Made by a program: the position numbers and the translations under genes
Part shown: one piece after another, positions 7,339 through 16,546 of the stretch
Layout of the letters: the number at the start of each line of letters is the position of its first letter
Numbering within the stretch: the stretch's first letter is position 1
Assembly (NCBI RefSeq): GCF_003287355.1
Contig: NZ_QMIM01000007.1
Location: 1 to 64,000 of the forward strand
Direction: 5' to 3'
Origin: Halorubrum sp. 48-1-W
GTDB lineage: Archaea; Halobacteriota; Halobacteria; Halobacteriales; Haloferacaceae
DNA length: 64,000 bases
Notes under the pieces: generated by a model
Told to the model about the DNA's origin: nothing
The model's database searches: none
Seen by the model: the letters and a program-made list of their open reading frames with translations, nothing else

Positions 7339-7797
7339 ATGTCCGCATCCGCACCCGGCGACGTCCCGCCGACCTCGATCGGCGTCGACCTCCGTGAGGA
7401 GGGGGTCGTGGTCGAGTACCTCGACGGCCGAACCACGCTGTACCGCGGCGTCCCCGAGGCCGTGACGGGGACGGTCACCGCCGGGCCGGGCAAGGAGACG
7501 CACGTGCTCGTCACCGACCCGACCGAGACCGAGGGCGTGATGACCTACGTGAACGACTACAACACCGGCGAGGAGATCCTCCGCGACTCGGGCGTGGGCC
7601 GCGTCGTGGTCGACGCCGACGAGACGGACGAGGTGTTCCCCGGCGTGATCGTCGGCCGCGAGGGGCGGCGCAACCGGGTGACCGCCGACCCGGAGGTGGC
7701 CGGTGGCCGCGTGTTCGTCTTCGTCGAGGACGGCTGGACCGAGGAGAGCTACGAGATCGTCTCCGGGCCCGAGGAGGGCCTCGACGCCCACCGCTGA
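7339..7797 (+). CDS. DUF5796 family protein
   Basis: A 152-aa haloarchaeal protein of unknown function. The segment SIGVDLREEGVVVEYLDGRTT and the later THVLVTDPTE and GVMTYVNDYNTGEEILRDSG match, from memory, the uncharacterised DUF5796 family. It is mostly beta, acidic and soluble. The ATG at 7339 lies about 25 bp after TCCTTTTCACG (7309-7319), a weak TATA-like box. It is followed 6 nt later by another small gene, probably co-transcribed. Confidence 0.75.
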   Translation: MSASAPGDVPPTSIGVDLREEGVVVEYLDGRTTLYRGVPEAVTGTVTAGPGKETHVLVTDPTETEGVMTYVNDYNTGEEILRDSGVGRVVVDADETDEVFPGVIVGREGRRNRVTADPEVAGGRVFVFVEDGWTEESYEIVSGPEEGLDAHR

Positions 7798-7803
7798 CCG
7801 ACC

Positions 7804-8043
7804 GTGAGCCTCGCGAAACCCTGGCGCGACCTCGACCGGTCGACCGCCCGGAGCGCCCCGAACCGGTACGGGCTCTACGAACTCGGCGACGACGGGAAGG
7901 ACACCGTGGGCTTCGGCACGGGCGTCCTCCGCGACGAGCTGAAGGAGGCGCTCGCGTACGGGGACGCGACCCGCGTCCGGTGGGAGGTCGCCGACTCGAA
8001 GGACCACGCCGAGCGGCTCCTCGCCGAGCACGTCGAGGCGTGA
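7804..8043 (+). CDS. Small conserved haloarchaeal protein, GIY-YIG-like fold possible
   Basis: A 79-aa protein starting at GTG 7804, six nt after the preceding gene. The segment APNRYGLYELGDDGKDTVGF followed by LRDELKEAL resembles the start of GIY-YIG nuclease domains (strand with G-Y-Y, short loop, then helix). The glycine-x-glycine is present as GFGTG, but the downstream catalytic Arg and Glu are not recognisable at this length. Function is unknown; the GIY-YIG idea is only a resemblance. Confidence 0.6.
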   Translation: MSLAKPWRDLDRSTARSAPNRYGLYELGDDGKDTVGFGTGVLRDELKEALAYGDATRVRWEVADSKDHAERLLAEHVEA

Positions 8044-8068
8044 CCGACCGTCGCGACGGCCTCGACGG

Positions 8069-8968
8069 TCACCGCACCGATGGCCCCCCGTCGTCGACCG
8101 GTTCGGCCCCCGCGTAACTCATCGCCCGCTCGACGTCGGCCCGGACCGACTCGATCCGGTCGCCGACCGTTGCGACCGATGCGAGGACGGGGTACGTGAC
8201 CGGGAGGTCCCGGTAGAGGTACGTCTGGACGTCGGAGACGACCTCGCCGACGCCTATCGCGCGTTCCTCGTCCATGCGCTCCCGCTGTCGACGGGCCGCG
8301 ATCCCGTCACACTTCTCCGCGAGGACGGTCAAGCGCGCGCGATAGGCGTCGAGCGCGCCGAAGTCCGCCGCCCCGAACTCCCGACGTGTGAACGTCGTGA
8401 CCTCCTCGAGGATCGGCGCGAGGTCCGATCTCGCGCGGGCGATCGACGCCGACTCGGACTCGAGTACGTCGACGAACGCCTCGCGGCGCTCGATCGCCTC
8501 GGTCGTCTTCGCCAAAAGCGACGAGCGATACCGCTCGTGAAGCGTCGGTTCGCGGGTGAGTGCGACCGCGATCTCCGGGCTGAACTCCGCAGCGAGGCTG
8601 CGTTCGTAGGTGTCGTTGTACTCCTCGTCGTAGTGCGGGACGGACATGACCGTCTCCCGGTAGGCGTTTCGAACCGCGACGAGGCCGGATCCGGTACCGC
8701 CCGTCCCGCCTCGGAACCGCGACCGGTCCGAGGTCGCGCCCGTCATCGTCGACGCACCCGCGACTGCTCCCGGCCCCGCCGTCGGCGTCGACTCCGTCGG
8801 AACCTCCCGTACGCGCGACCGGAACGCCTCGAAGGCCTCCCGTTCGTCGACGGTTCGCCGACGTTCCACGCGGAGGGCGTCGCGGGCGTCACACAGGGAG
8901 GATTCGACGCTACGTAGTCTCCCGTCGCTATCGGGATCGGCCCCGTCAGCGGGGTCAGTCGTCGCCAT
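8069..8968 (-). CDS. DUF7260-like helical protein of unknown function
   Basis: A 299-aa acidic, almost entirely helical protein with no membrane segment. Residues 20-55 form a basic and acidic heptad stretch (SLCDARDALRVERRRTVDER), then a Gly/Thr-rich linker (60-95), then a longer helical domain with the phrase VRNAYRETVMSVPHYDEEY, which recurs in an uncharacterised haloarchaeal family. It is divergent from pstS across an AT-rich promoter region. No function is assignable. Confidence 0.65.
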   Translation of the reverse strand: MATTDPADGADPDSDGRLRSVESSLCDARDALRVERRRTVDEREAFEAFRSRVREVPTESTPTAGPGAVAGASTMTGATSDRSRFRGGTGGTGSGLVAVRNAYRETVMSVPHYDEEYNDTYERSLAAEFSPEIAVALTREPTLHERYRSSLLAKTTEAIERREAFVDVLESESASIARARSDLAPILEEVTTFTRREFGAADFGALDAYRARLTVLAEKCDGIAARRQRERMDEERAIGVGEVVSDVQTYLYRDLPVTYPVLASVATVGDRIESVRADVERAMSYAGAEPVDDGGPSVR

Positions 8969-9214
8969 AACTCACGAAATACGTTGATCCATCATAATCG
9001 GTTATATGTGCGGTATATCTACCGGTAGAGAACGCTGTACGGATATATATATTCGCGTTCTACCATCGTTTGATGCCCGGAATATGCCGAAAGATCTTTT
9101 TTATATGTAGTTCTATATAGTCGCACTATTGCTATATAGCGCTACCGCTCACTACACTCCATCGTATATACCTCATAGCATGGTATTTACGTCGTCTTCG
9201 TCCACGATCCGGTG
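8969..9214. promoter_or_regulatory. AT-rich divergent regulatory region upstream of the pst operon
   Basis: This 246-bp region is conspicuously AT-rich. It holds two copies of the palindrome CTATATAG (9113-9120 and 9132-9139, 19 bp apart). It also holds an inverted repeat AGAACGC (9029-9035) / GCGTTCT (9055-9061) whose 19-bp spacer contains an alternating TA run, and a T tract at 9097-9102. GGTATTTACG (9182-9191), about 25-30 bp before the pstS ATG, is the likely TATA box. Phosphate-starvation control is known for haloarchaeal pst operons; which of these sites is the operator is inference. Confidence 0.6.
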
Positions 9215-10285
9215 ATGGCACCCAGCCAGAACCTGGAGACGGACGGTATTACCCGACGGCAATCGCTCGCGGCGCTCGCCGGCGTCGGCGGGCTGGCGCT
9301 CGCGGGTTGTACGGAGACGGAGAACGGTTCGGGGGACGGCAGCTCGGACGACGGCAGCTCCGGGGACGACGGGTCGGGAGACGGTAGCTCCGGGGACGAC
9401 GGGTCGAACGGGGGATCCGACTCGCTTTCCGGGGCGATCAACATCGCGGGGTCGAGTACGGTCTTCCCGCTGATGAGCGCGGTCATGGAGGACTTCGCCG
9501 AGCAGCATCCCGACGTCGATCCCGACATCAGCTCGACGGGCTCGGGCGGCGGGTTCTCGAACTTCTTCTGCGTCGGCGAGACCGACTTCAACAACGCGAG
9601 TCGGCCGATCCAGCCCGAAGAGGAGGAGCTCTGCGAGGAGAACGGCGTCGAGTGGGTCGAGCTGATCGCCGCGACCGACGCGCTCACCGTCGTGATCAAC
9701 AACGACAACGACTGGGCGACGGAGATGACCGTCGACGAGCTCTCGCAGATCTGGCAGTCCGACGCCGCCGAGATGTGGAGCGACGTCCGCGACGAGTGGC
9801 CGGACGAGGAGATCGAGCGATTCGGCGCCGCCGACACCTCGGGGACGTACGACTACTTCATCGAGAACATCATGGGAGAGGACGGCCACACCGACGACTA
9901 CCAGGCGACCGAGCAGGACAACACCATCGCCGCGGGGGTCGAGGGCACCCAGTACGGGATCGGCTACTTCGGGTTCGCCTACTGGTTCCAGAACCAGGAC
10001 CAGATCACGCCGGTCGCCATCGACAACGGCGACGGGCCGGTCGCGCCGAGCCTCGAAACGGCGTCCTCCGGCGAGTACGCGCCGCTCTCGCGGCCGCTTT
10101 TCACCTACCCGTCGATCGAGGCGCTCGGCGAGGAGCACATCGCGGAGTTCGCCCGCTACTTCGTCAGCCAGACCACCAACGAGGACCTCGTCGCCGGCGA
10201 CGTCGGATACGTCCCGGCGACCGAGGAGACCCAGGAGGAGCAGATGGAGATCCTCGAGGACGCGATCGAGCAGGCGCAGGGCTGA
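9215..10285 (+). CDS. pstS: Phosphate ABC transporter substrate-binding lipoprotein PstS
   Basis: About 356 aa. The N-terminus has a Tat signal (twin Arg at 14-15 in ITRRQSLAAL) ending in the lipobox LALAGC, so Cys32 is the likely lipid anchor. Residues 37-67 are a Gly/Ser/Asp linker with repeats of GDGSSGDDGS, which tethers the domain outside the cell. The phosphate-binding loop NIAGSSTVFPL (around 75) and the SSTGSGGGF loop are intact, as is GAADTSGTYDY. The GTG at 9212 directly before the ATG is an alternative start. First gene of the phosphate operon. Confidence 0.95.
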   Translation: MAPSQNLETDGITRRQSLAALAGVGGLALAGCTETENGSGDGSSDDGSSGDDGSGDGSSGDDGSNGGSDSLSGAINIAGSSTVFPLMSAVMEDFAEQHPDVDPDISSTGSGGGFSNFFCVGETDFNNASRPIQPEEEELCEENGVEWVELIAATDALTVVINNDNDWATEMTVDELSQIWQSDAAEMWSDVRDEWPDEEIERFGAADTSGTYDYFIENIMGEDGHTDDYQATEQDNTIAAGVEGTQYGIGYFGFAYWFQNQDQITPVAIDNGDGPVAPSLETASSGEYAPLSRPLFTYPSIEALGEEHIAEFARYFVSQTTNEDLVAGDVGYVPATEETQEEQMEILEDAIEQAQG

Positions 10286-10342
10286 TACCCGCGTCATGAA
10301 CCGGTGTATTGATTTACGACAGCGTTCGATCTCCGCCCGTCC

Positions 10343-11317
10343 GTGACAGATAGCACCGAGAGTCCGGATCTCCAGCGACGGAGCGGGCTCACACGACTGA
10401 AGGAGGGAACCTACGGCGGGTTCTTCGCCGCGTGCGCGGCGATCACCCTGCTCACGACGGTCGCCATCATCGCGACCCTGCTGTCGGACGCGGTGATGTT
10501 CTTCGCCGAGGTACCGATCCGCGAGTTCCTCTTCAGCACCAGCTGGAGCCCGAACCCGCGCGGGGGCGGACAGACGTTCGGCATCGTCGCGTTGGTGATC
10601 GGGACGCTCACCGTGACGATCACGGCCGCGTTCGTCGCGCTTCCGGTCGGAACGCTGACCGCGATATATCTCAGCGAGTACGCGACATCGAACGCGCGCT
10701 CGATACTGAAGCCGCTCTTGGAGATCCTCGCCGGCATTCCGACGGTCGTGTACGGCTACTTCGCGCTCGTGTACGTCACCCCGGCGCTGAAGGCGACGCT
10801 GTTCCCGGAGATGAGCACGTTCAACGCGCTGTCGGCGTCGCTGATGGTTGGGATCATGACCATTCCGATGGTGTCATCCATCTCCGAGGACGCGATGAGC
10901 GCCGTGCCCGACGACCTGCGACAGGCCGGCTACGGCCTCGGGGCGACGAAGTTCGAGGTGTCGACCGGGATCGTGGTTCCGGCCTCCATCTCAGGGATCG
11001 CCTCGTCGTACATCCTCGCCGTCTCGCGCGCGATCGGCGAGACGATGATCGTCGTCGTCGCGATGGGCGCGCAGGCGCGGATGCCGACCGTCGGGGAGAC
11101 GGTTCTCGGGATCCCGTACATCAACCCCGCCGACGTCCTCCTGGAGTCCGGGATGACGATCACCGTCGCGATGGTACAGATCGCCGGCGGCGACCTGACG
11201 GGCGGGACGATCCCGTACGACGCGATGTTCGCGCTCGGACTCACGCTGTTCGTGGTGACCTTCGTAATGAACGTACTGAGTGACATCATCGCGGAACGGT
11301 ACCGGGAGGAGTACTGA
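10343..11317 (+). CDS. pstC: Phosphate ABC transporter permease PstC
   Basis: A 324-aa permease starting at GTG 10343, with six or more membrane segments and the cytoplasmic EAA-type loop (PDDLRQAGYGLGATKFE around residue 190) that contacts PstB. It follows pstS after 57 nt; that gap contains TTGATTTACG, a possible internal promoter. Its stop codon overlaps the pstA start by one base, giving tight coupling. With PstA it forms the membrane channel for phosphate. Confidence 0.95.
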   Translation: MTDSTESPDLQRRSGLTRLKEGTYGGFFAACAAITLLTTVAIIATLLSDAVMFFAEVPIREFLFSTSWSPNPRGGGQTFGIVALVIGTLTVTITAAFVALPVGTLTAIYLSEYATSNARSILKPLLEILAGIPTVVYGYFALVYVTPALKATLFPEMSTFNALSASLMVGIMTIPMVSSISEDAMSAVPDDLRQAGYGLGATKFEVSTGIVVPASISGIASSYILAVSRAIGETMIVVVAMGAQARMPTVGETVLGIPYINPADVLLESGMTITVAMVQIAGGDLTGGTIPYDAMFALGLTLFVVTFVMNVLSDIIAERYREEY

Positions 11318-13095
11318 TGGCGACCGACACCGACACCGGTCGTGTCGAGGGGTTCGGCGAGGTGAGCCGCGTCCGAGGGATCGCCTTCGAGTACCTCTCG
11401 CTTGGGGCGAGCGTCTTCGGCATCTTCGCGCTCGCCGTGTTGCTCGTGTACGTCACGATCGACGCCTTCGACCTCGCGAACGCGAGCCCCGAGTGGCTGT
11501 TGACGTACTTCCTCACGCTCGTCGTGCCGTTCCTCGGGTTCTGCCTGTACAGCGCGCGTGACCGGGCGCTGACTCGCCGGGCCGTCACCGTTGCCGGCGG
11601 CGGCCTCGTCGCCGTCGCCGTGGTTTTCACCCTCGTCGAGACGTTCGTCGGCCAAATTCCGCGACTCAACTGGCAGCTCGCGTACCTCTTCGCGGTCGGC
11701 ATCCCCCTGACCGGCTACCTCACGTACATGGGGGCCCGCGGTCAACCCGGCTCGGTCGGGTTCGGGCTCGTCGGGCGACTGATCGGCGGCACCGCGGTCG
11801 GCCTGGCGCTCACCGTCCTCTTTTTGGTGTTCGATCCGCGGCTCTGGTTCCTCGCGTACACGCTCGGGGTCGTCCCGGCGACGCTCGCGTACGGGTACGG
11901 GTACGTGCGGGAGGTCCCGACCGCGATGACGGCCGTGATCCCGATCGGCATCGTCGGCACACTCGGGGCCGTGCTCCTCCGCCCCATCGTCGACACGTAC
12001 CCGACGACGGTCTTCGTTTACCTCTGGACGCTGGCGATCCCGGTCGCGGTCGCCGGGGCGCTCGTCGTCGCCGCGCGAGGAGGCCGGACCACGGCGCTCG
12101 CCGCCGGCGGCGTGCCGCTCGCCGTCGCGACCGCCGTCGGGCTCGGCGGGCAGCTGGCGGGGCTCGCGGTCGGCGGCCCGAACGCGCTGGTGGTCCTCGC
12201 CGTCGCCGGGGTGCCGACGGCCGTCTACCTCCACCGGGTGTTCGACGTCGGCGAAGGGGTCATCGGACTCGGGCTGCCCGTCCTGCTCGCCGTCGGCGCG
12301 CTCGCCGGCGCGCTCGTCGTCGAGACGTTCGGGATCCCGGCGCCGAATCCCTGGGTCAGCGAGACGTTCCTCACGGAGGCACCGTCCCGAACCGCCTCCG
12401 AGGCGGGACTCTACCCGGCGATCGTCGGCTCGGTGATCATCATCGCGATGGTCGCCGTGCTGTCGTTCGTCCTGGGAGTCGCGACGTCGGTGTTCTTGGA
12501 GGAGTACACCGCGGACAGCGGCGTCGTCGGCGCGCTGACGCGGCTGCTTCAGATAAACATCGCGAACCTCGCGGCGATCCCGTCCGTCGTCTACGGACTG
12601 CTCGGACTGGGGCTGTTCGCGAACCTCCTCGGGTTCGGGTTCGGGACCGCGGTGACCGTGTCGCTGACGCTGTCGCTGCTCATCCTCCCGATCACGATCA
12701 TCTCCGCACAGGAGGCGATCCGGTCGGTGCCGGACGACCTGCGCCGGGGGTCGGACGCGATGGGCGCGACTCGCTGGCAGACGACGAAGAACATCGTCCT
12801 CCCGGAGGCGTTCCCCGGTATCCTCACCGGGACGATCCTCGCGCTCGGCCGGGCGATCGGCGAGACCGCGCCGCTCATCATGGTCGGTGCCGCGACGACG
12901 GTGTTCAGCCCGCCGAGCAGCCTGTTCAGCAAGTTCAGCGCGATGCCGATGCAGATCTACGCGTGGGCGAACTTCCCGCAGGCGGAGTTCCGGTACGGGG
13001 TCGTCGCCGCAGGCGTTATCACGCTGTTGGTCATCCTTATCGGTATGAACGGGACGGCCATCCTGCTACGGAACCGCGCGGAACGGGGGAGCTAA
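11317..13095 (+). CDS. pstA: Phosphate ABC transporter permease PstA with large N-terminal membrane extension
   Basis: At 592 aa this is about twice the usual PstA length of roughly 280-300 aa. The C-terminal part, from about residue 345, is the standard permease domain with the EAA loop [19 protein letters not shown] near 470-488 and a final transmembrane helix. Residues 25-345 add about ten more hydrophobic segments with no motif I recognise. There is no frame break, so the extension is a genuine fusion in this reading. Its function could be a regulatory or partner membrane domain; that is inference. Confidence 0.93.
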   Translation: MATDTDTGRVEGFGEVSRVRGIAFEYLSLGASVFGIFALAVLLVYVTIDAFDLANASPEWLLTYFLTLVVPFLGFCLYSARDRALTRRAVTVAGGGLVAVAVVFTLVETFVGQIPRLNWQLAYLFAVGIPLTGYLTYMGARGQPGSVGFGLVGRLIGGTAVGLALTVLFLVFDPRLWFLAYTLGVVPATLAYGYGYVREVPTAMTAVIPIGIVGTLGAVLLRPIVDTYPTTVFVYLWTLAIPVAVAGALVVAARGGRTTALAAGGVPLAVATAVGLGGQLAGLAVGGPNALVVLAVAGVPTAVYLHRVFDVGEGVIGLGLPVLLAVGALAGALVVETFGIPAPNPWVSETFLTEAPSRTASEAGLYPAIVGSVIIIAMVAVLSFVLGVATSVFLEEYTADSGVVGALTRLLQINIANLAAIPSVVYGLLGLGLFANLLGFGFGTAVTVSLTLSLLILPITIISAQEAIRSVPDDLRRGSDAMGATRWQTTKNIVLPEAFPGILTGTILALGRAIGETAPLIMVGAATTVFSPPSSLFSKFSAMPMQIYAWANFPQAEFRYGVVAAGVITLLVILIGMNGTAILLRNRAERGS

Positions 13096-13096
13096 C

Positions 13097-13942
<846 letters not shown>

Positions 13943-14650
13943 ATGCCCCGAGAGAACTACCAACGGCGGCTCGAGGAGCTTCGAGCGGACGTCGTCGGCA
14001 TGGGCGAGCTCGTCCTCGAGCGGTACGACGCCGCGCTCGAGGCGGCCGAGACCGGCGACGACGACCTCGCACGGGAGGTCATCGAGGGCGACTACGAGGT
14101 CAACGAGCGCTACCTCGAACTCGAGGAGGAGTGTACCGAACTGCTCGCGCTCCAGCAGCCGGTCGCGGGCGACCTCCGGTTGGTGGCGGCCTCGTTCAAG
14201 GTGATCACCGACCTCGAACGCGTCGCGGACCTCGCGACCAACCTCGCCGGCTACGGCGGCGACGACGGCGGGCTCCACCCCGCGGTCGAGTTCCGGGGGC
14301 TCGGCGACGCCGCCGGCGACATGGTCGCCGACGCGGTGGCCGCCTACGAGGCGGGCGACGCCGAGGCCTGCCGAGCGGTCGCGGCCCGCGACGACGACCT
14401 CGACGAGCGGTGCCGGCGGGCGAGCGAGGCGGTCGTCCGCGACCTGCTCGAGGCCGACCGCGCGCGCGTCGAGGCGGCCGGCGAGGACCGGGACGCGGAG
14501 GCGGACGCCGACGAGTTGGCCGACGCGATCGACGACGTCTCCCGCGCACTGCTGGCGATCCGTGACATCGAACGCGTGGGCGACCACGCGGTCAACATCG
14601 CCGCGCGCACGCTGTACATGGTCGAGAACGACGACGAGCTGATCTACTAG
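13943..14650 (+). CDS. phoU: Phosphate signalling protein PhoU
   Basis: A 235-aa, all-helical protein with two PhoU repeats. LRADVVGMGELVLERYDAAL opens the first; each repeat has the metal-site type pattern (LVAASFKVITDLERVADLATN in the first, LLAIRDIERVGDHAVNIA in the second). PhoU dampens PstSCAB transport and phosphate-starvation signalling. Its ATG abuts the pstB stop codon. Confidence 0.93.
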   Translation: MPRENYQRRLEELRADVVGMGELVLERYDAALEAAETGDDDLAREVIEGDYEVNERYLELEEECTELLALQQPVAGDLRLVAASFKVITDLERVADLATNLAGYGGDDGGLHPAVEFRGLGDAAGDMVADAVAAYEAGDAEACRAVAARDDDLDERCRRASEAVVRDLLEADRARVEAAGEDRDAEADADELADAIDDVSRALLAIRDIERVGDHAVNIAARTLYMVENDDELIY

Positions 14651-14714
14651 AACGAGACGAGCTGATCTACTGAGGCCGACACGCGACGCCGGCGACGCCA
14701 TACGACACCACACC

Positions 14715-15200
14715 ATGACATCCACACACACCGCGGACGACGACACCGAACCGACCGGCGACGCCGAACCGACCGACGCTGTGGACCGAGAGAAGACGAC
14801 GCTCACGTTCATGTGCGTCCGGAACGCCGGACGCAGCCAGATGGCCACGGCCTTCGCGGAGCGCGAGCGCGCCGAGCGCGGCCTCGCGGACGACGTCGAG
14901 ATCGTCACCGGCGGGACCGCCCCCGCCGACGAGGTCCACGGCGTGGTCGTCGAGGCCCTCGCGGAGGTCGGCCTCGACGTGAACGGGCGCACCCCCCGAC
15001 ACGTCTCGGAGGCGACCCTGGCAGCGTCGGACTTCGTCGCGACGATGGGGTGTTCGACGCTGGAACTGCCCGGCGTCGACACCGACGACTGGGACCTGGA
15101 GGACCCGGGCGAGCGCCCGATCGAGGAGGTTCGACCCATCCGCGACGAGATCGAACGTCGGGTGGTCGCGCTCTTCGACGAGCGGTTCGGCGAGCGGTAG
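14715..15200 (+). CDS. Low-molecular-weight phosphatase / ArsC-like protein
   Basis: A 161-aa protein with the CX5RS signature MCVRNAGRSQMA (Cys34, Arg40, Ser41), the phosphate-binding loop shared by LMW protein-tyrosine phosphatases and thioredoxin-type arsenate reductases. A second cysteine at MGCSTLELP lies where ArsC enzymes keep redox cysteines, which favours an ArsC-like role but does not prove it. Residues 1-28 are an acidic extension. It lies 64 nt after phoU in the same direction, so it probably belongs to the phosphate operon, where arsenate entering through Pst would need handling. Confidence 0.85.
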   Translation: MTSTHTADDDTEPTGDAEPTDAVDREKTTLTFMCVRNAGRSQMATAFAERERAERGLADDVEIVTGGTAPADEVHGVVVEALAEVGLDVNGRTPRHVSEATLAASDFVATMGCSTLELPGVDTDDWDLEDPGERPIEEVRPIRDEIERRVVALFDERFGER

Positions 15201-15211
15201 CCAGCCACCCT

Positions 15212-15285
15212 CCGGAGACGCCGCCGGTTCCGTCTACCCGCTCACTCCCCGGAGACGCCGCCGGTTCCGTCGACCCGCTCACTCC
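15212..15285. repeat. 37-bp tandem duplication
   Basis: Two near-identical 37-bp units (15212-15248 and 15249-15285) containing GGAGACGCCGCCGGTTCCGT fill the gap between the convergent ArsC-like and RDD genes; the second covers the RDD stop codon. One substitution is visible between copies. It looks like recent slippage or unequal recombination. Confidence 0.85.
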
Positions 15286-15701
15286 CCGGACCGCGCCACC
15301 CGCGTCCCCGCGACGTGGTCACCGACCCGGCGGTCCCCGTCGGTTAGGACGACGACGGCGACCCCGACGAGGTAGAAGACGGCCCCGTCGACGACCCGGA
15401 GCAGGTTCCGGACGAGCGCCGTGCGTGGCCCACACGACGAACCCTCCGACCCCGTCACGACGAGCCCGAACAGCCGCTTGCCGGGCGTTCGCCCGAACGT
15501 TCCCTCGAAGGCGACGTGGTAGCCGAGATACGCGATCGGGAGGGTCCATCGCCCCGACGGGGCGAGCCCGAAGAACAGCGAGAGCGCGACCCCGACGAGT
15601 CCGAGGAGGAGTCCGACGAGTAGCGCGTCGGCGACGACCGCGCCCCCGCGCCGGATGAGCAGTCCCGCGTCTGTGTCGGCGTCGATTCGGGGGCGGTCCA
15701 T
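15279..15701 (-). CDS. RDD-family membrane protein
   Basis: A 140-aa protein with the family signature at the N-terminus (Arg-Arg then GGAVVADALLV, the R..D pattern) and three membrane segments: LLVGLLLGLVGVALSLFF, WTLPIAYLGYHVAF, and VVDGAVFYLVGVAVVVL. TFGRTPGKRLFGLVV is the other conserved RDD block. The function of the family is unsettled; some members are Na+/H+ antiporters. The C-terminus overlaps a 37-bp tandem repeat. Confidence 0.85.
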   Translation of the reverse strand: MDRPRIDADTDAGLLIRRGGAVVADALLVGLLLGLVGVALSLFFGLAPSGRWTLPIAYLGYHVAFEGTFGRTPGKRLFGLVVTGSEGSSCGPRTALVRNLLRVVDGAVFYLVGVAVVVLTDGDRRVGDHVAGTRVARSGE

Positions 15702-15775
15702 ACGGACGGCCCGACCGCCTCGGAGTAAAACGGATCGGGATCGGGCGGGGACCGACCGTCAGTCCCTCGGCCCGC

Positions 15776-16486
15776 TCACTCCCCGCCGTCGCCCGCCCCC
15801 CTCACTTCGCGTCGACCGGAGAGCCGGCCGTCCCCGTCCTCGCCCGCCGACTCGACCGCGAACCCGAGGTCCGCGTAGAACCCCTCCACCGCCGCGTCGA
15901 ACGCCGCGGTGACGCGGTCGGCCTCCGGGTCCGACTCGACTGCCCGAACCGCGCTCGCGACGAGCGCGGACCCGATACCCCTCCCGCGTCGCGCCCGCCG
16001 CACCGCGACCGCGTCGACGTGGCGCTGTCCCGGCTCCGGGCGGGTCGTCACCAACGCCCCGACGACCGACCCGGTGCGCTCGAAACGGGCGACGAGGACG
16101 TCCCCGGCGTCGATCCGTGCCGGAAGGGCCGACGCGTCGGTCTCGAGCATCGCGGCGTCGAGCACGCGGAGGACGTCCAGCCGGTCGTCGGGGGCCGCCG
16201 GCTCGACCGTGATCCCGTCGGGGAGCGACGGCACGTCCCCGCTCATCTCTCGCCGGTCACTCGTCGGCTCCGCCCCGAACCAGCCGGATCCGCCCCGGAC
16301 CAGCCGGAGCAGCCGTACCCGGTCGGCGTCGACGGGGCGGTCGCCGGGGACGGGCGAGCCGTCGACGAGGACGGACGCCTCCTGGGGGTGGAAGCCGGCC
16401 GCGCGGACCAGGTCGTCGTAGGTCGCGTCGTCCCCGACGGCGTGTACCTCCTCGTCGCCGCCGACGACGTCGACGGTCACGTCCAT
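15776..16486 (-). CDS. Fused SAMP2-type ubiquitin-like protein and GNAT acetyltransferase
   Basis: A 236-aa reading frame with two parts. Residues 1-66 are a complete SAMP2-like beta-grasp protein (TVDVVGGDEEV, HPQEASVLVDGSPV) ending in LRLVRGG; SAMP2 of Haloferax is 66 aa and ends in the same diglycine, which is activated by UbaA for protein sampylation and tRNA thiolation. Here the frame continues through a 13-residue bridge into an intact GNAT N-acetyltransferase (MSGDVPSL onward, acetyl-CoA loop RRARRGRGIGSALV). The bridge contains a 20-bp tandem duplication; removing one copy would give GGADE and a stop, 10 nt before the GNAT ATG at 16246. So the fusion looks recent, or an assembly error. 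Confidence 0.8.
   Translation of the reverse strand: MDVTVDVVGGDEEVHAVGDDATYDDLVRAAGFHPQEASVLVDGSPVPGDRPVDADRVRLLRLVRGGSGWFGAEPTSDRREMSGDVPSLPDGITVEPAAPDDRLDVLRVLDAAMLETDASALPARIDAGDVLVARFERTGSVVGALVTTRPEPGQRHVDAVAVRRARRGRGIGSALVASAVRAVESDPEADRVTAAFDAAVEGFYADLGFAVESAGEDGDGRLSGRREVRGAGDGGE
16269..16308. repeat. 20-bp tandem duplication joining the SAMP2 and GNAT frames
   Basis: Two adjacent 20-bp units, 16269-16288 and 16289-16308, differ at one base (TCCGCCCCGAACCAGCCGGA versus TCCGCCCCGGACCAGCCGGA). Because 20 is not a multiple of three, the second unit shifts the frame past the stop codon that would otherwise end the SAMP2 gene. Confidence 0.92.
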
Positions 16487-16546
16487 GCGTCCTCGCCTAC
16501 GTCCATGCGTTTTTACCCACGTCCGCGTCCTCACCGTCCACGCGAG

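Noticed and set aside
16246..16486. Treating the SAMP2 and GNAT parts as two separate genes
   Set aside because: The given sequence has no stop between them, so the annotation follows the single frame; the two-gene version is discussed as the likely ancestral state.
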